Positions 32,282 to 44,260 are shown, numbered from the stretch's first letter. The stretch is 64,000 bases of DNA from Narthecium ossifragum (GCA_963920575.1 OY986972.1:19497083-19561082); one strand, 5' to 3'. Notes: a model not told the origin generated them from the letters alone. Translations and numbers: made by a program.

Positions 32282-33226
32282 TTATCAAACCTTTTGTGAA
32301 GGAGGGCTATTTGGGCAGTAATGGCTTCTAATCCAGAAAGTTCAAAGGTTCCTTTAGTTGTAGGCCGACTTCTAGGGGTTGTGTATTGTTGTTGGGAATC
32401 AATGGAAATTTGTTCAGAAAGGTTCCAAAGCTCATCATCATCTTTATCTAAACGACTACCTCCACAACAAGCCTCAACACGAGTTTTACATCTCTCATTA
32501 AGGCCTCTATAAAACTTATGAGTTAATTCCCACTTATCAATATCATGATGAGGACATTTTCTCAAAAGGTCTTTAAATCTATCCCAGGCATCATGAAAAG
32601 ACTCATCATCATATTGAACAAAAGTAAGGATTTCAGTCCGAAATTTCTCAGTTTTAATTATGGGGAAGAATTTCCTTAAAAATGCCTCTTGAAGTTGGTC
32701 CCAAGTTGTGATTGAGCGTGGAGGTAAACATTGAAGCCAGTGTTTAGCTTTATCTTTCAAAGAGAAGGGGAAAAGTTTTAACTTAAAGGCATCATCATTA
32801 AAGTTCTCCATTTTTAGTGTAGCAATGGTATCGATAAAATTGTAAATGTGCTCATATGGGTCCTCATTACTTAAACCATGAAAGTGAGGTAACATTTGAA
32901 TCGTTTGGGGTCCAATCTCATAGTGTGAGGTTGTGATTACAGGAGGAGCAACGGAAGGAGTGTAAGTGTAGGCAGTGGGCAAGAAGTGATTTCTCAAAGG
33001 AACACGTTGTACCCCCATTGTTATTATTATTACCCTCCCTTTTCATATTAACATGAGGGTTGATGACATGTCCCTCATTTTCAGCCATGGTGACAAAGGT
33101 CTCGTGAATAGATTGCAAGTTACTCAAAGATTGTTGACCTAAGGCTCTAGCTTTTCGGAGTGTGGTCTCTAGTTCTAGATCCAAAGGTTCCAGCGGGGTA
33201 TTTAAGGATCGTCTACCTTGCATGCA
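32272..33226 (-). pseudogene. retrotransposon gag with a frame break
   Basis: The core (32272-33018) is a retrotransposon gag capsid domain: the region with HFHGLSNEDPYEHIYNF, later FPFSLKDKAKHWL, and WDQLQEAFLRKFFP is diagnostic. The likely N-terminus is in another frame, from a Met near 33222 (MQGRRSLNTPLEPLDLELE) to the AAT/G-rich stretch at about 33010-33030. The frame changes at a run of five G (minus strand, about 33015-33019), one base out of register with the core. Either the run has gained or lost a base, or the consensus is wrong there. Gag assembles the particle that packages the element RNA. Confidence 0.8.
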
Positions 33227-33561
33227 AATCACACACAAACATAGAAAAAGAAAATAGAAGATTCGGAGGAGAGGACAAAACCCGGAAAACAACAATTGAA
33301 ACGAAAAAAATTTGAAGTAAAAAGGCTTAGCTGACTGCGCAGTCCGATCGATCGGATTCAAGTCCGACCGATCGCTCCAAGTGTCTGCCGAGTTGTGTTT
33401 TTCTTCAAGAAAAATCCGTTCCAATGCTGCAAAAATTCCAGAAAATTGTCAGAAAATTCCTAAAAAGTGTAAAATAAAGAAAGGGAAAAATAAGAAAGAT
33501 AAAAACCTAATGAAGCAAAGAAAATGAGTTAACAGAAAATCAATTGGTAAACCGTCGAAAA

Positions 33562-33579
33562 TCCCCGGCAACGGCGCCA
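33562..33579 (-). other. primer-binding site, tRNA-Asp(GUC)
   Basis: Minus strand TGGCGCCGTTGCCGGGGA is the exact complement of the 18 terminal bases of plant tRNA-Asp(GUC). It lies 5 bases inside the 5' LTR end. Confidence 0.9.
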
Positions 33580-33584
33580 AAAGT

Positions 33585-35150
33585 TGATCGCTCGCGAACG
33601 TCGTCGTTAAAACGTTGCTAACCTCAATCAAATATTAAATTTATATCCATGTTCAATCACTAATACTACTGCGTAGACTAGTGGTGAAATCCGGAGTCGA
33701 ACCACAGGGAATTACTAGGAAAACCAAAATCGATTCTCAAAACTCTTGATCTAAACCAAACACTTCAATGATAGATTGATCTAACTGAAACTATCTAAGA
33801 AAGCAAAAGAAAATATTTAGGTTTTAATCAGATGGAAAAAAATGTCTTAGGAAATACACAATCCACCCTAGTTTCACCCTTAATCTTCCATAGTTATCAT
33901 CTTGATCACTTCTCTAAGCATTATGGATCGTATGGCTACAAGCTCACACGAATCCCTAAAAGAAGGTTTTATGTTCCCTACGGCATAACCTATCTTTGTT
34001 TGGCATAAATCATCTTTGGTCCTACCATTATCTTAAGTTATTCTACTCCTAATGACCTTAGCATGACTTATCTTCACGTAGCATAGATTATCTCAAAGGT
34101 AAATCACAAACCACATGCAAACTATCTCATGAATCTCTACACTCAAGTACAACCATCATGTAGGACTAATAATACGTCAACGGAACTCTGTTCCTTCAAC
34201 TCTATAATCATTAAAATCATATTCATGAGATTATACGTAGAGAAGTTCACAAAAATCCAACTAAGAAATATCAAAAGTTACACTAGGGTTTCATGGTATT
34301 CCTAAGAACAAGAAAACTAGGTACTCATCTCTTGGAAATCAGCCATAGGTGTAGAAGATGAAGCCATCGATCCCCACGGAAAGATCATCGTCTTCAAAAC
34401 CCTAACCTTCTCTTCTAAAAGTGCTCCCAAAAGATGATTATTTTCGGCTGGAATCACCCCTTAATATAATAGAAACCCTCCATCCCGGAATTAGGAGTTA
34501 TAGTTGAACTTAAACTCTAATTTCCCTAAATTCTGGGTTGTTGACGTCATCGGAGCGATCGATCTGAATCAAATCCGATCCATCGGACTTCCCAGTTTGA
34601 CTGGGTTAATAACTGCCACGTCATCAGCTTCCTTATTCTTCAACTTCTACTAAAACTCTAACTTGGAGTCAATTCTGGGGCCAATCTATAAGGAATCTGA
34701 GCCGATCTTCAACATGAGAGTTATAGATCTGGAAGTCTTCTGTCATCTCCAAATTATTTCATAATATTCTAATTAATGTAGAATATTTGGAGAATATTCT
34801 CTTGAGCTTCGACGGTGCAGCTTTCCAGCTTATGTATCTTCATGTATTCTTCAAATCTGCTATCATACCATCAGGAATATCGCAAAGTGTCCAACATGAA
34901 CATTGTAGATCTGTGAGTCTTCTACAATTTCCCAAAGTTTCAGAATATTGGGAGTTTCAGAGAATATCTGGCAAATATTTTCCCAATGGTCGACGAAGCT
35001 ATATTTTTCTTCATTTTAGCCGAATTTCTTGTATCTCTTCTCAAACCATGATTAAACCTGAAATCAACTAATAAATCGTCAAATACACCTACTCTAGGCC
35101 TAACAAAGGTAATTTAAGGGGTTTAATTAGGATTAATTAGTGACTTATCA
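33585..35150 (-). repeat. 5' LTR of the gag-protease element
   Basis: Plus strand TGATCGCTCGCG...GACTTATCA, 1566 bp, paired with 26029-27594. It should hold the element's promoter. Confidence 0.93.
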
Positions 35151-35155
35151 GCGTG

Positions 35156-37346
35156 CCAAAAAATATTGACGAGGAAATCTTGCCGTATACCAGCAATGGT
35201 CTAACTTAGTCTTAATATTAAAATCAGGGACGTGATAAGGTTTAAACTCCTTCAAACTATGTTCGAACAGAAGTGTTGAAGCTTTCGGGAATGAATAGAA
35301 AAAATATAAATTGGATGGAAAGAGGGAGATTGGAGGAGAAGCTAATGTGGATGATAAACTATGTTAGAACTACTCCTATGAGTGATAGATCTACTCCTAT
35401 GAGTGATAGAAATATGCTAGAATTACTCCTATGAATGGAATTATGATAGCACTACTCCTACAAATGAAGAACTGGTTGCAGGAATTTTAAAAGAATAAAA
35501 GCTTCATTGCTGAATTTAAAAGGGTACATGTTAAATAGATCTAAGTGTACTGATACATCCTAAAATATAAATAAAGTGGCTTTTGCTCTTGATTTCGGGA
35601 GAGAACTTCCTTCTACATCTTCATGGCTTTATATATAGTTTCTAGCAACCACCTTATAAACCATCAGGAAGCCACCCTACGTCAAAATTGATTTGAAACT
35701 ACCAGGACCGTTACATAACTAACATTTTCAGTTATTTACCAAACTGCCATAAAACATGTCTCTTATCTTTAACTACAATTTGGCTGATGATAACCTTTGA
35801 ATCTAAAAATATCATAAACAACAAAGTTGTAGATCTTTTCGTTTTCTTTCCAACGGTAACTGAATCGCCTAATTTGGACATTATATGATAAAGTTATGAA
35901 TGACATACCTCAGTTGCATTGATAACTATTATTAAAATGAGCAACCAAAATATGTCCAATCAGCCAAATATGACCGCTAGGTATTGGCCATATTTATGGC
36001 TAACATTTTGCCCCCTTTGGTCTTTATGAAAATATTCCTATTTTTGTAAAGACCATATCCTCCTCTTCTTTTTTCTCTCTCCCAAACCCTTGCTTTACAA
36101 TCACTCAATTACAAAGGAATCAAGCCCAAAGCCACCGTCCAGATCCCCTTGATCATGGCTGGCTCCTCCTTATATAGAGGAAGGCTCCAAGCTTTCCAAT
36201 CTAAGATGGACTCCTTGTTCGACACCAACTGCTGGTCTTTGATTGGCTTCAAGCTTATCTGGACTCTTGCTTGACCAATCATGAAGTTGCCCACTTCATC
36301 AGGACTCCAAGTTGTGCCGCAACTTGCCTTGGAAAGCACCTGCCAAGATCCATCACATATTGACACGAAATAAGACACCGTCCGATTTTCATGAGTCATG
36401 ACCAACTTCCCCCGTACCATATTCCATATTGATCGTGTCATCCCATATGGGATTCCTAGGCCAAGTGGAATTACCTCAATGGTACGCACGGTTTGGCCTC
36501 CATGGCTAACCGCCTTCTGCTGGGGCGAGTCGCGTCCTAGTTTGAATAGAATGTTCGAGCAAGTAGATTTTGCTCGCGCCAAAGCTTGCCTTTGCCGCGT
36601 CATGTCCTCCCAAGACCCCAGTCCAACTGATACTAGATCTTTTGCATGGTTGGATTGCTCTCGGTGGTGTCGCGCGTTTTGCTGGCCGCATTATGGCATG
36701 CCAAGTCCTAGTCCGACTAGGACTCGTGCGTCATCTTTGACTTCGCCCGCGCCAAACCTCACCATGACCCTTGCCAAAAGTGTCAAGTCCTAGTGGCACT
36801 AGGACTTTGAAGTCCTAGTCCAACTCAGACATTGAGTCCCACTAGGACTTGATAGTCACCATGTTGCTCGTGCGTCGTGCCGTGCCACATCGCGTCGTAC
36901 CGCGCCGTGTTGCGTCATGCCTCGCGCCAAGCTTCTTTGGCGAGCGCACATTTCTCACCGCTTTGCTAGTTTTGCTCGCCCGCGTCCTGCACGTAGGAAT
37001 CCACCCATAGCGCGATAGGTTTTGTTCATGGCTCGGACCGTCGCGCCATCTTCAAACTTGCTCGTGCCATCTTCAAGATTCCTCACGTCATTGCTGGGGA
37101 TGATGCGCGTGGACACTTGCATGCTATCATGAGGCCGCATAGCCTCATATGACTCATGGCACCTACCACGAGTCATGGTCGGGCTCTTGGCCGCGTCAAC
37201 TTTTGATGCTGCGCGCCAAGGCCTGTGTCACAGCCTCAAGGCCTGTGTCACAGCCTCAAGGCCCTGACACTCTGCACGCTGCTAGTGCTCCGCTCGCGCG
37301 TCGTCTATTCACCATCTGTGCACCGTTGTGCACTCCGCCTGGCAGC
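35156..37346. repeat. unclassified repeat, copy 1
   Basis: The part 36085-36800 resembles 50790-51027 plus 53979-54480 (shared phrases: tacaatcactc, ccttatatagagga, ccatattccatatt-gtcgtgtcatccca, ggccaagtggaatta). About 35365-35470 has a short array of 'ctactcctatgagtgatag'. A 20-base tandem (caaggcctgtgtcacagcct) lies at 37217-37260. The longest frame (36603-36109 minus, 164 codons) has a weak counterpart in the second copy but no known domain. It may be an LTR or internal part of an unnamed retroelement. Confidence 0.5.
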
Positions 37347-38819
37347 TGATGAGTCACTAATTATTCATACTTAAACCCCTTAATTTACCTTTGTTAGCCC
37401 GAGAGTGTTTGTATTTGATAGTTTGTTAGGTGATTTCAGGTTTAATGAAGATTCAAGTTAGAAAATACAGAAAAAGACTAATATATTGAAATTACGCCGC
37501 TCCGTTGTCAGTTTGAAAAGAATTCACCAAAATCTCCAGATAAATTCCAAATTACTGACATTTGGAGGAATTCTAGAAAATTTCAAGAACTACAACTTTC
37601 ATGTTGGACACTTTACGAGATTTCTAACAGATTAATACCAGTGTGGAGACTATGAAGATGTTCAGATGCTGGAAACTGGTCCGTCGACGTTCAGAAGAAT
37701 ATTCACAAACTATTCCCTATAAGTCCGAATATTATAAAATCTTCATCATCTGATAGAACACTTACTACTATACATCTTTGGTGTTAGCATCTGTTTTCAA
37801 ATTCCGGCTTGATTGGACCCAGTTGTCACCGGAATAGGCTGCCATGAATTAATCCAAGAAATCTGAGTTGTAGTATGAGTCCAACTTAGGGGTTGTTTGT
37901 TTCCATGGAATGCAGCTTGGAATGCTTGGAATGGAATAGGTTTCCCGCTTTAACAACTTTTCCGGGTGTTTGTTTGGCTGGAAAAGCTTGGTTTCCATTC
38001 CAAGCTGCATTCCAAAAACACTGTTTTGGAACACTTTTTAGTGTCTTTTTTCTGGCCGATTCTGAGCCAGAATCAGTTTCCAGCCTACTTTGGAAACTGA
38101 TTCAAGCCAGCTCTTAAACATGTTTTCCAACATCCGTCGATAGACTCACCTCTCTCTCAACGCGATCTAGGGTTTCCGCCAACTTCTCTCCCGCGATCTC
38201 TTGCCATCCCCGTCCTCTCGTGAGAAGAAGAGCCCCTCGCCGCCCCCTCTCGACCTTGAGCCTCTCCTCTCCACTGGCCGGCGTCCTATCTCCTCTCCGC
38301 CCCGACCCTCTCTCGATCTCAAGCTCACTTATCCACCGTGTAGTGACTGGACTGGAGCTTCTTCCGCCGTGCTGTGGAGCTTGGTGAACATTGTTAGACC
38401 TCGGATCTACAACGAAGTGCATTTGAAGAGGTGACCTCGGATCCTCTTTCCTCTCTTTCTCTGATCCCCTTCCTTCACTTGTGTAGAGCTCGGATCTACA
38501 CCATGTATGGCCTGATCCCCCTATTATGTGGCTCGTTCTTCTTTTTCTTCATTTTTTTTACTGGCTTTCGAATGGGTTTGGCCATGTGGGTTTTCCGCAT
38601 CGTATTTTCCTATTTTTCTTCTCTGATCCCCTCTATTCACTTGTGTAGACCTCGGATCTACACATCGTATTACTTGAGTGGCCCTATTATGTGGCTTTCT
38701 GATCCCCTCTATTCACTTTCACTTGGAAAAATTGCTTTCGATCTATTTTTTTCATTTCTTTTTCCCCGGGTTTTGAATGGGTTTGGAAATGTAGGTTTTC
38801 CACATTGTTTTCCCTCAAC

Positions 38820-39190
38820 TGATCCCCTATTTTTGTGTATTCTAGGGATTTCTTGCTCACTGATTTTCCGGGTTTGTTGCTTGTTAGTTATGATCATGGT
38901 TTATATGCTCACAGTTGTTGTTCCTTCATCTGATCCCCTATTTTTGTGTATTCTACGGATTTCTTGCTCACTGATTTTCCGGGTTTGTTGCTTGATAGTT
39001 ATGATCATGGTTTATATGCTCACAACTGTGGTTCCCTCATCTGATCCCCTATTTTTATGTATTCTAAGGATTTCTTGCTCACTAATTTTACGGGTTTGTT
39101 GCTTCCTAGTTATGATCATGGTTTATATGCTCACAGCTGTTGTTCCCTCATCTGATCCCCTATCATTTGTTGCTTGCTGATTATGATCAT
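38820..39190 (+). repeat. 111-bp tandem repeat, three copies plus a partial
   Basis: GATCCCCTATTTTTGTGTA starts at 38821, 38932 and 39043, and the first ten bases recur at 39154. The period is exactly 111 bases, a multiple of three, which is why a long frame (38431-39180) stays open. Copies differ by a few substitutions. The preceding leader has a looser motif (gatcccc-t-ttcacttgtgtag). Confidence 0.9.
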
Positions 39191-39606
39191 GGTTTATTGC
39201 AAATTGGTAGTTATGTTTGATGCCCACTGATTTATTGCTTGTTGTTTTTGCTTAATCTTCATGCCTGCAATCTACTGCTAGTTATGCTTAATTTCTACAG
39301 GTTTTTTCATGTTCCTTGTTGGTATGCTATTAATTAACCTGTTGTTTATTACTTGCTGGTTATGCTCATTTGAGTGCAAATTTCTAATTGCTTGTTGGTT
39401 ATTGATGCGAGCTGCAAATTCGTACATGTTTATTGCAAATTGCTAGTTGTGCTTGTCTGTAAATTCTACATGTTGTTATTGCTTATCTGTTGCTTGATCG
39501 CTGCAATCTATTGTCTTGTTCTAATTGTTACAATGATAAGTTGATTATGTCAAACGCTAAAGTCTAGCTATTATCCTTCGTGCTTTCGTATGTTGTACTG
39601 GTATAG

Positions 39607-40956
39607 ATGGACAATGATGACGAACAGTCTCAAAGGTTAGCGGTATTATGGGTTGTCTACACAGTTATAGTTGTGGTTGTGCACCACTATTATCTAGACT
39701 CGGGCACGCATGTTGTGGCAATGCCGCGGGAGTCTCGTGATGAGGCACGGAGGCGGTATATGGGCAGGATTCGAATGCCTGGGTCAGATTATTGTGTGGC
39801 CTATATCCGTATGGATGTAGATGCACTAGAAGAATTGGCACGTATTATGAGGCTGCGTAAGCTACTTATTGATACTAATCAGATTAAGATCGAAGAACAA
39901 CTGTGTATATTTCTACACATTGTCGGCCACAACACAAAAAATCGTGTTATGCGGGCGGAATTTCTTTTGTCGGGTGAGACAATCAGCCGCTATTTCAATG
40001 CGGTGTTGAAGGCGATATACGGTATTCGCGAGCTATACATGCAACAAGCAGGGCCAGACACACCCCCCAAATCTTGGGAAGCCCTTCATACTTCCCTTAC
40101 TTTAAGGTACACCAGCATGCATTGACACTGATTTTTAAAGCTCACCTACATTTACATGCGTAGCGATGACATTCTTCCTTATCACACGTGTAGAACTGCA
40201 TCGGCCTTATAGACGGTACGCACATACACGCCACTGTCCCAGCAGACAAAGTATTACGATTTCGAGGAAGGAAAGGAGTGACGCAGAATGTGTTGGCCAC
40301 TTGTACACCCAACCTTCGATTCACCTATGTACTTGCTGGATGGGAGGGTTCAGCCAATGATTACACCGTCCTAAAGGACGCCCTTTCGCGCCCACCAGAT
40401 AGTAGGTTAAAGACAATCGAAGGTATATGTTGTTGTGCACCGGTGGATTAACATATTTCCTATGGCGCTCACTGACACTATGTGTTCAAACTTTCACTTT
40501 ATAGGCAAGTACTATCTTGTGGACGCGGGTTACCCCACAAGCGTCGGTTTCATTGCTTCGTATAGGGGTGTGAGATATCACCTGAAAGAGTTCTCTCCGA
40601 GCAATGGCCCAAACAACAAGTACGAACTGTTCAATCTTCGTCATTCGTCTCTTAGGTCGAAGATTGAACGTGCTTTTGGCCTGCTCAAGAACCGGTTCAA
40701 GATCATTGCATCGCATCCATTTTTCCCTTACAAGACACAAGTTGCACTCTTGCACACATGTTGCATCCTTCACAACTTCATTCTCAGTGTTAATCCAGAT
40801 GACCCATTAATGGATGTCAATCTGCCCCCCGATGACGAGTCGGCTATTACCCAAACACGGACTGCCAGGGAGCTGCAAGAAGAGCGTGATGTGTGGCTCA
40901 ATATCCGTGAACAAATCACGCAAGAAATGTGGGATAATTATGAGCCCAATCACTAG
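39607..40956 (+). pseudogene. PIF/Harbinger DDE transposase (three exons, one frame break)
   Basis: Exon 1 starts at Met 39607. Its body has the helix-rich N-terminal half, ending in codons for FPYFK just before a GT donor at 40107. Exon 2 (40194-40422) starts after TAG and encodes CIGLIDGTHIHATVPA with the first catalytic Asp, then GSANDYTVLKDA with the second. Exon 3 (40505-40956) encodes YYLVDAGYP and ERAFGLLKNRFKII, whose Glu completes the DDE triad, and ends at TAG. Introns are about 87 and 82 bases. Within exon 1 the run of six C at about 40062-40067 puts the last 13 codons out of frame with the FPYFK end, so one C-run indel breaks the gene or the consensus is wrong. The product excises and inserts the element together with the Myb-like partner. 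Confidence 0.87.
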
Positions 40957-41105
40957 ATTGTTAATGTGCTTTCTTATTGTGACATTTTCAAGAATTATTA
41001 TAATATACATGTACCCATATACATTCAATTTCATAACTCTTTATGACAATATCAATTGTCGTTACATCTAGTGTGTTTGCATGTGTTGATCTTTTCCAAG
41101 CAGAC

Positions 41106-42141
41106 ATGGATCAGTCCCAGTCCAATGACCCCGCCAAACAAACGAGCACCAAGCCCTTGCGTTGATCGAGCAGGCCGAACAATGGTAACGGTTCTACAAA
41201 CTACAAGTGGGGGAGCCTGCATTAACGTATATGCTAGAATATATGGCGGAAGTTGCTAGATCAAAGCCTAAGGATGACAAGTGGTATAAACATACCCATT
41301 ACGTTGCTGCGGCGACTCATTGCAATAACCGACTCGGTTCCAATGAGATAAGATGGGAAAATGTACAAAACCACCTCACTTATCAACGCGGTAGGTACGC
41401 TGATATCAAAAAGATCCTAGGCTTGAGCGGCGCAGGGTGGGATGAGCCACTCCAAATGTTAACATTGCCTCCCCAAGTCGCAGCGGATCTCATCGCGGTA
41501 TGTTCATTGTACTTAAATCCATAAATGAATATTAAATCGTAACCGTAACTTGCGTTCTAAAAATGAAATGTTTGCTGTCTTTATAGTCGAATCCGAGCTT
41601 CAGCAAATATATCAACAAGCCAATTCCTCACTTAGAGTTGATCATGTCTATTTGTGGGGAGGAAATGGCTACCGGGGAATACGCCACGGCTGCAACTGCT
41701 GAGTACGTCCCTGATGAGGTCATCGACCTAGATGATGATGGGTCCCACCTGGATGTCCTTGAAACACCTGCCACACCCCCCACGCCTAGCACCCCCGCTG
41801 CGATTAATGTCCCCACGACATCTGTGCACCCTATGAGCATGGCATCGCAGAGTTCCTTGCGTATGCCTGCTACATCTTCTAGCAAGAGGCAGAATAAGGC
41901 GGATCGTGACCGCGATGATGTCGTGACCGCTATGCTGCAAATCGCCGACAAGATTGATGGTATGCCTAATCAGTGCAAAAATTTTTGTGATCAACTATTG
42001 ACTGCAGTCAAGGAGATGAAGGGTGAGGGCGACGACGCTTATACTGACGTCCAGCTTGCGATGGTAGCCGACTATCTTCTCGAGAATGATAAGCTCGACA
42101 GCGGGTTCGTGAGCAAGGACCCAACATTCTGCAAGATATAG
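41106..42141 (+). pseudogene. Harbinger Myb/SANT-like accessory protein
   Basis: In this superfamily a second ORF encodes a Myb-like DNA-binding protein that helps bring the transposase to the element ends. Here a Met at 41106 (MDQSQSNDPAKQ) runs into TGA at 41163. The conserved Myb_DNA-bind_3-type domain is read in another frame from about 41209 (PALTYMLEYMAEVARSK, later RWENVQNHLTYQRGRYADIKKI). An intron at 41498-41586 (GT...TAG) joins it to exon 2 (41587-42141), which has the usual acidic EYVPDEVIDLDDDG, a Pro/Thr/Ser linker and a C-terminal helical part. The N-terminal break maps near a G run (about 41208-41212). Confidence 0.8.
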
Positions 42142-42420
42142 ATTGATCAATTCCTTGCTAGGCAATTCTAGACGGTTTGGACCATTAACTTTTTGGTAAC
42201 ACCATGGTTGGACCATTAACTGTTTTGAGTAGTTCGCTAACATTATGGCAGCCATGTGTTTATTTAGGACATATTGTGGCTAATATGACTAGGAAATTGC
42301 TGGCTCAATGTTATGGACCATTGAATGCACAATCTGCAATCTTATTAGGATGTTGATGTGATGTTTCTAATATGTCGTGAGCGTTCGCTTACATTGCTAT
42401 AATGTTTTTAATATGTTAGA

Positions 42421-42630
42421 ATGAAGTACTATGTCGTCTACATTGGGAAACGGCCAGGGATTTACACACCGTGACCGGAATGTCGCAATCAAGTCAATGG
42501 GTATGGTGGAAATTGCTACCGGGGTTTCAATACCCTGGATGATGCATTGGCATCCTACAATGCGTACGGCAAGGGGGTGGGGAGTGTGATTGAAAAAGAG
42601 CATGGTGAGAACGATAACGAATTAGAATAA
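42421..42630 (+). pseudogene. small ORF resembling the RNase H1 N-terminal (viroplasmin-type) domain
   Basis: From Met 42421 the frame reads MKYYVVYIGKRPGIYTP, then an in-frame TGA (42472-42474), then PECRNQVNGYGGN followed by a GFNTLDDALASYNAY stretch, and ends at TAA (42628-42630). The order Y-V-V-x-x-G-(K/R)-x-P-G-I-Y, (P/E)-E-C-x-x-Q-V-x-G, F-x-(T/S)-x-x-(E/D)-A matches the compact domain at the N-terminus of RNase H1, which binds RNA-DNA hybrids, and its relative in caulimovirus inclusion-body proteins. The frame lies 280 bases after the Myb-like gene, on the same strand, and inside the Harbinger. It could be a separate ORF, or an exon if the TGA is spliced out. One stop codon breaks it as written. 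Confidence 0.72.
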
Positions 42631-42829
42631 GAAAAAATAAGGAAACCCAAATGCATTGGGAACATGACTATGATTGGTTTCCTATCTGTAATTTTTGTAA
42701 GCTTTGTGTGTGGGTTTGTTGTAGGGAGGTACCTGTGAAACTAGTTTTATGTCTGCTATATGTATCCTATGACTATGTGAACCCTTGTAGCTTGTTGGTC
42801 TTGTTGTCTGCTATATGTATCCTATAACT

Positions 42830-44260
42830 TTTGCAATGCTTGGAATTACTGTTGTATTACTGTTGGATCACAGCTGGATTACTTGTGGATTACTGCTGGA
42901 ATCTGGCCTTATTTTCTTTGCTGGATTTTTGAAAACTGATTGCTGGATTTTTGAAAATTGGGATTTGCAATGCTTGGAATTACTGTTGTATCTGGCTTTG
43001 TTTTCTTTGCTTGATTATTGCTGGTATGGGGAGATGATGAATTGAATAGGGACCAGTCTTATGTGGCAACCAGTCTTGCTGTTGGTTTGTTGTCTTGTTG
43101 ATCTGATTTGAATGGGGAGATGATGAATTTGAATGTTCAGCTGCCTTGGATGGCCACTTGGGTGGCAGCCAGTCACAAGTGAATGGGTTTGTTGTCTTGT
43201 TGATGAGATTTGAATGGGGAGATGATGAATTTTATCCCCGTGTATTTGCTTGGTACTTGCTAGATTAATTACAGTTTGTATGTGACTTGGATGGTCACTT
43301 GGGTGGCAACCAGTCTTGGAGTTTGTTTGGTTCCAATTGTTGCATTACAAGTACTATCTGATCCCCTTGTATTACTGCTAGATTGCTGCAAAATTGGGAT
43401 TTGCAATGCTTGGAATTACTGTTGTATTACTGCTGGATTACATGTGGATTACTGCTGGAATCTGGCCTTATTTTCTTTGCTGGATTTTTGAAAATTGGGA
43501 TTTGCAATGCTTGGAATTACTGTTGTATCCAGCCTTGTTTGCTTTGCTTGATTATTGCAGGTATGGGGAGATGATGAATTGAATGGAGACCAGTCTTATG
43601 TGGCAACCAGTCTTTGCAATTGAGATTTGCAATTGGAATTACTGTTGTTTCCGGCCTTGTTTTCTTTGCTTGATTATTGCTGGTATGGGGAGATGATGAA
43701 TTGAATGGGGAGCAGTCTTATGTGGCAACCAGTCTTTGCAATTGGAATTACTGTTGTTTCCGGCCTTGTTTTCTTTGCTTGATTATTGTTGGTATGGGGA
43801 GATGATGAATTGAATGGGGACCAGTCCTATGTAGCAACCAGTCTTTGCAATTGGGATTTGCAATTGGAATTACTGTTGTTTCCGGCCTTGTTTTCTTTGC
43901 TTGATTATTGCTGGTATTGGGAGATGATGAATTGAATGGGGACCAGTCTTATGTGGCAACCAGTCTTTGCAATTGGGATTTGTATGGGGAGATGATAAAT
44001 TGAATTGGGATTTGCAATGCTTGGAATTACTGTTGTATTACTGCTGGATCACTGCTGGATTACTTGAGGATTATTGCTGGAATCTGGCCTTATTTTCTTT
44101 GCTGGATTTTTGAAAACTGATTGCTGGATTTTTGAAAATTGGGATTTGCAATGCTTGGAATTACTGTTGTTTCCGGCCTTGTTTTCTTTGATTGATTATT
44201 GCTGGTATGGGGAGATGATGGTATGGGAAAATGATGTAAAATTTTCATGCACGGTGGAGA
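42830..44260 (+). repeat. Harbinger 3' complex repeat array
   Basis: Phrases 'ttgcaatgcttggaattactgttgt', 'tactgctggatt' and 'ggggagatgatgaattgaatggg' recur throughout. Between 43565 and 43990 they form about four units of 112-122 bases. Short frames such as MLQNWDLQCLELL are repeat translations. Confidence 0.8.

Larger units (their letters stand above)
26029..35150 (-). mobile_element. full-length non-autonomous gag-protease LTR retrotransposon (TSD GCGTG)
   Basis: The two LTRs are equal in length (1566 bp), run TG...CA, and differ at about 36 sites by eye (about 2.3%). GCGTG flanks the element at 26024-26028 and 35151-35155. Transcription runs right to left. Next to the 5' LTR (33585-35150) is an 18-base primer site complementary to the tRNA-Asp(GUC) 3' end. 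Next to the 3' LTR (26029-27594) is a purine tract. The internal region (5990 bp) has gag and an aspartic protease but no reverse transcriptase, RNase H or integrase, so it depends on a partner. Gag and protease resemble plant non-chromovirus Ty3 (Athila/Tat-like) elements. About 2.4 kb between the last ORF and the 3' LTR is non-coding. Confidence 0.92.

Noticed and set aside
36109..36603. 164-codon minus-strand ORF as a host gene
   Set aside because: A diverged, frame-broken counterpart lies in the repeat copy at 53990-54240, so it belongs to a repeat family; no domain recognised.
38431..39180. 249-codon ORF in the Harbinger leader
   Set aside because: Open only because the 111-bp tandem repeat has a period divisible by three; no domain. 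Mentioned as a repeat.
38820..39190. CRISPR-like array
   Set aside because: Direct tandem repeats without spacers, in a plant nuclear context.
42421..42630. Integrated caulimovirus gene
   Set aside because: Only the small shared domain is present; no other pararetroviral gene is nearby and it lies within Harbinger boundaries.
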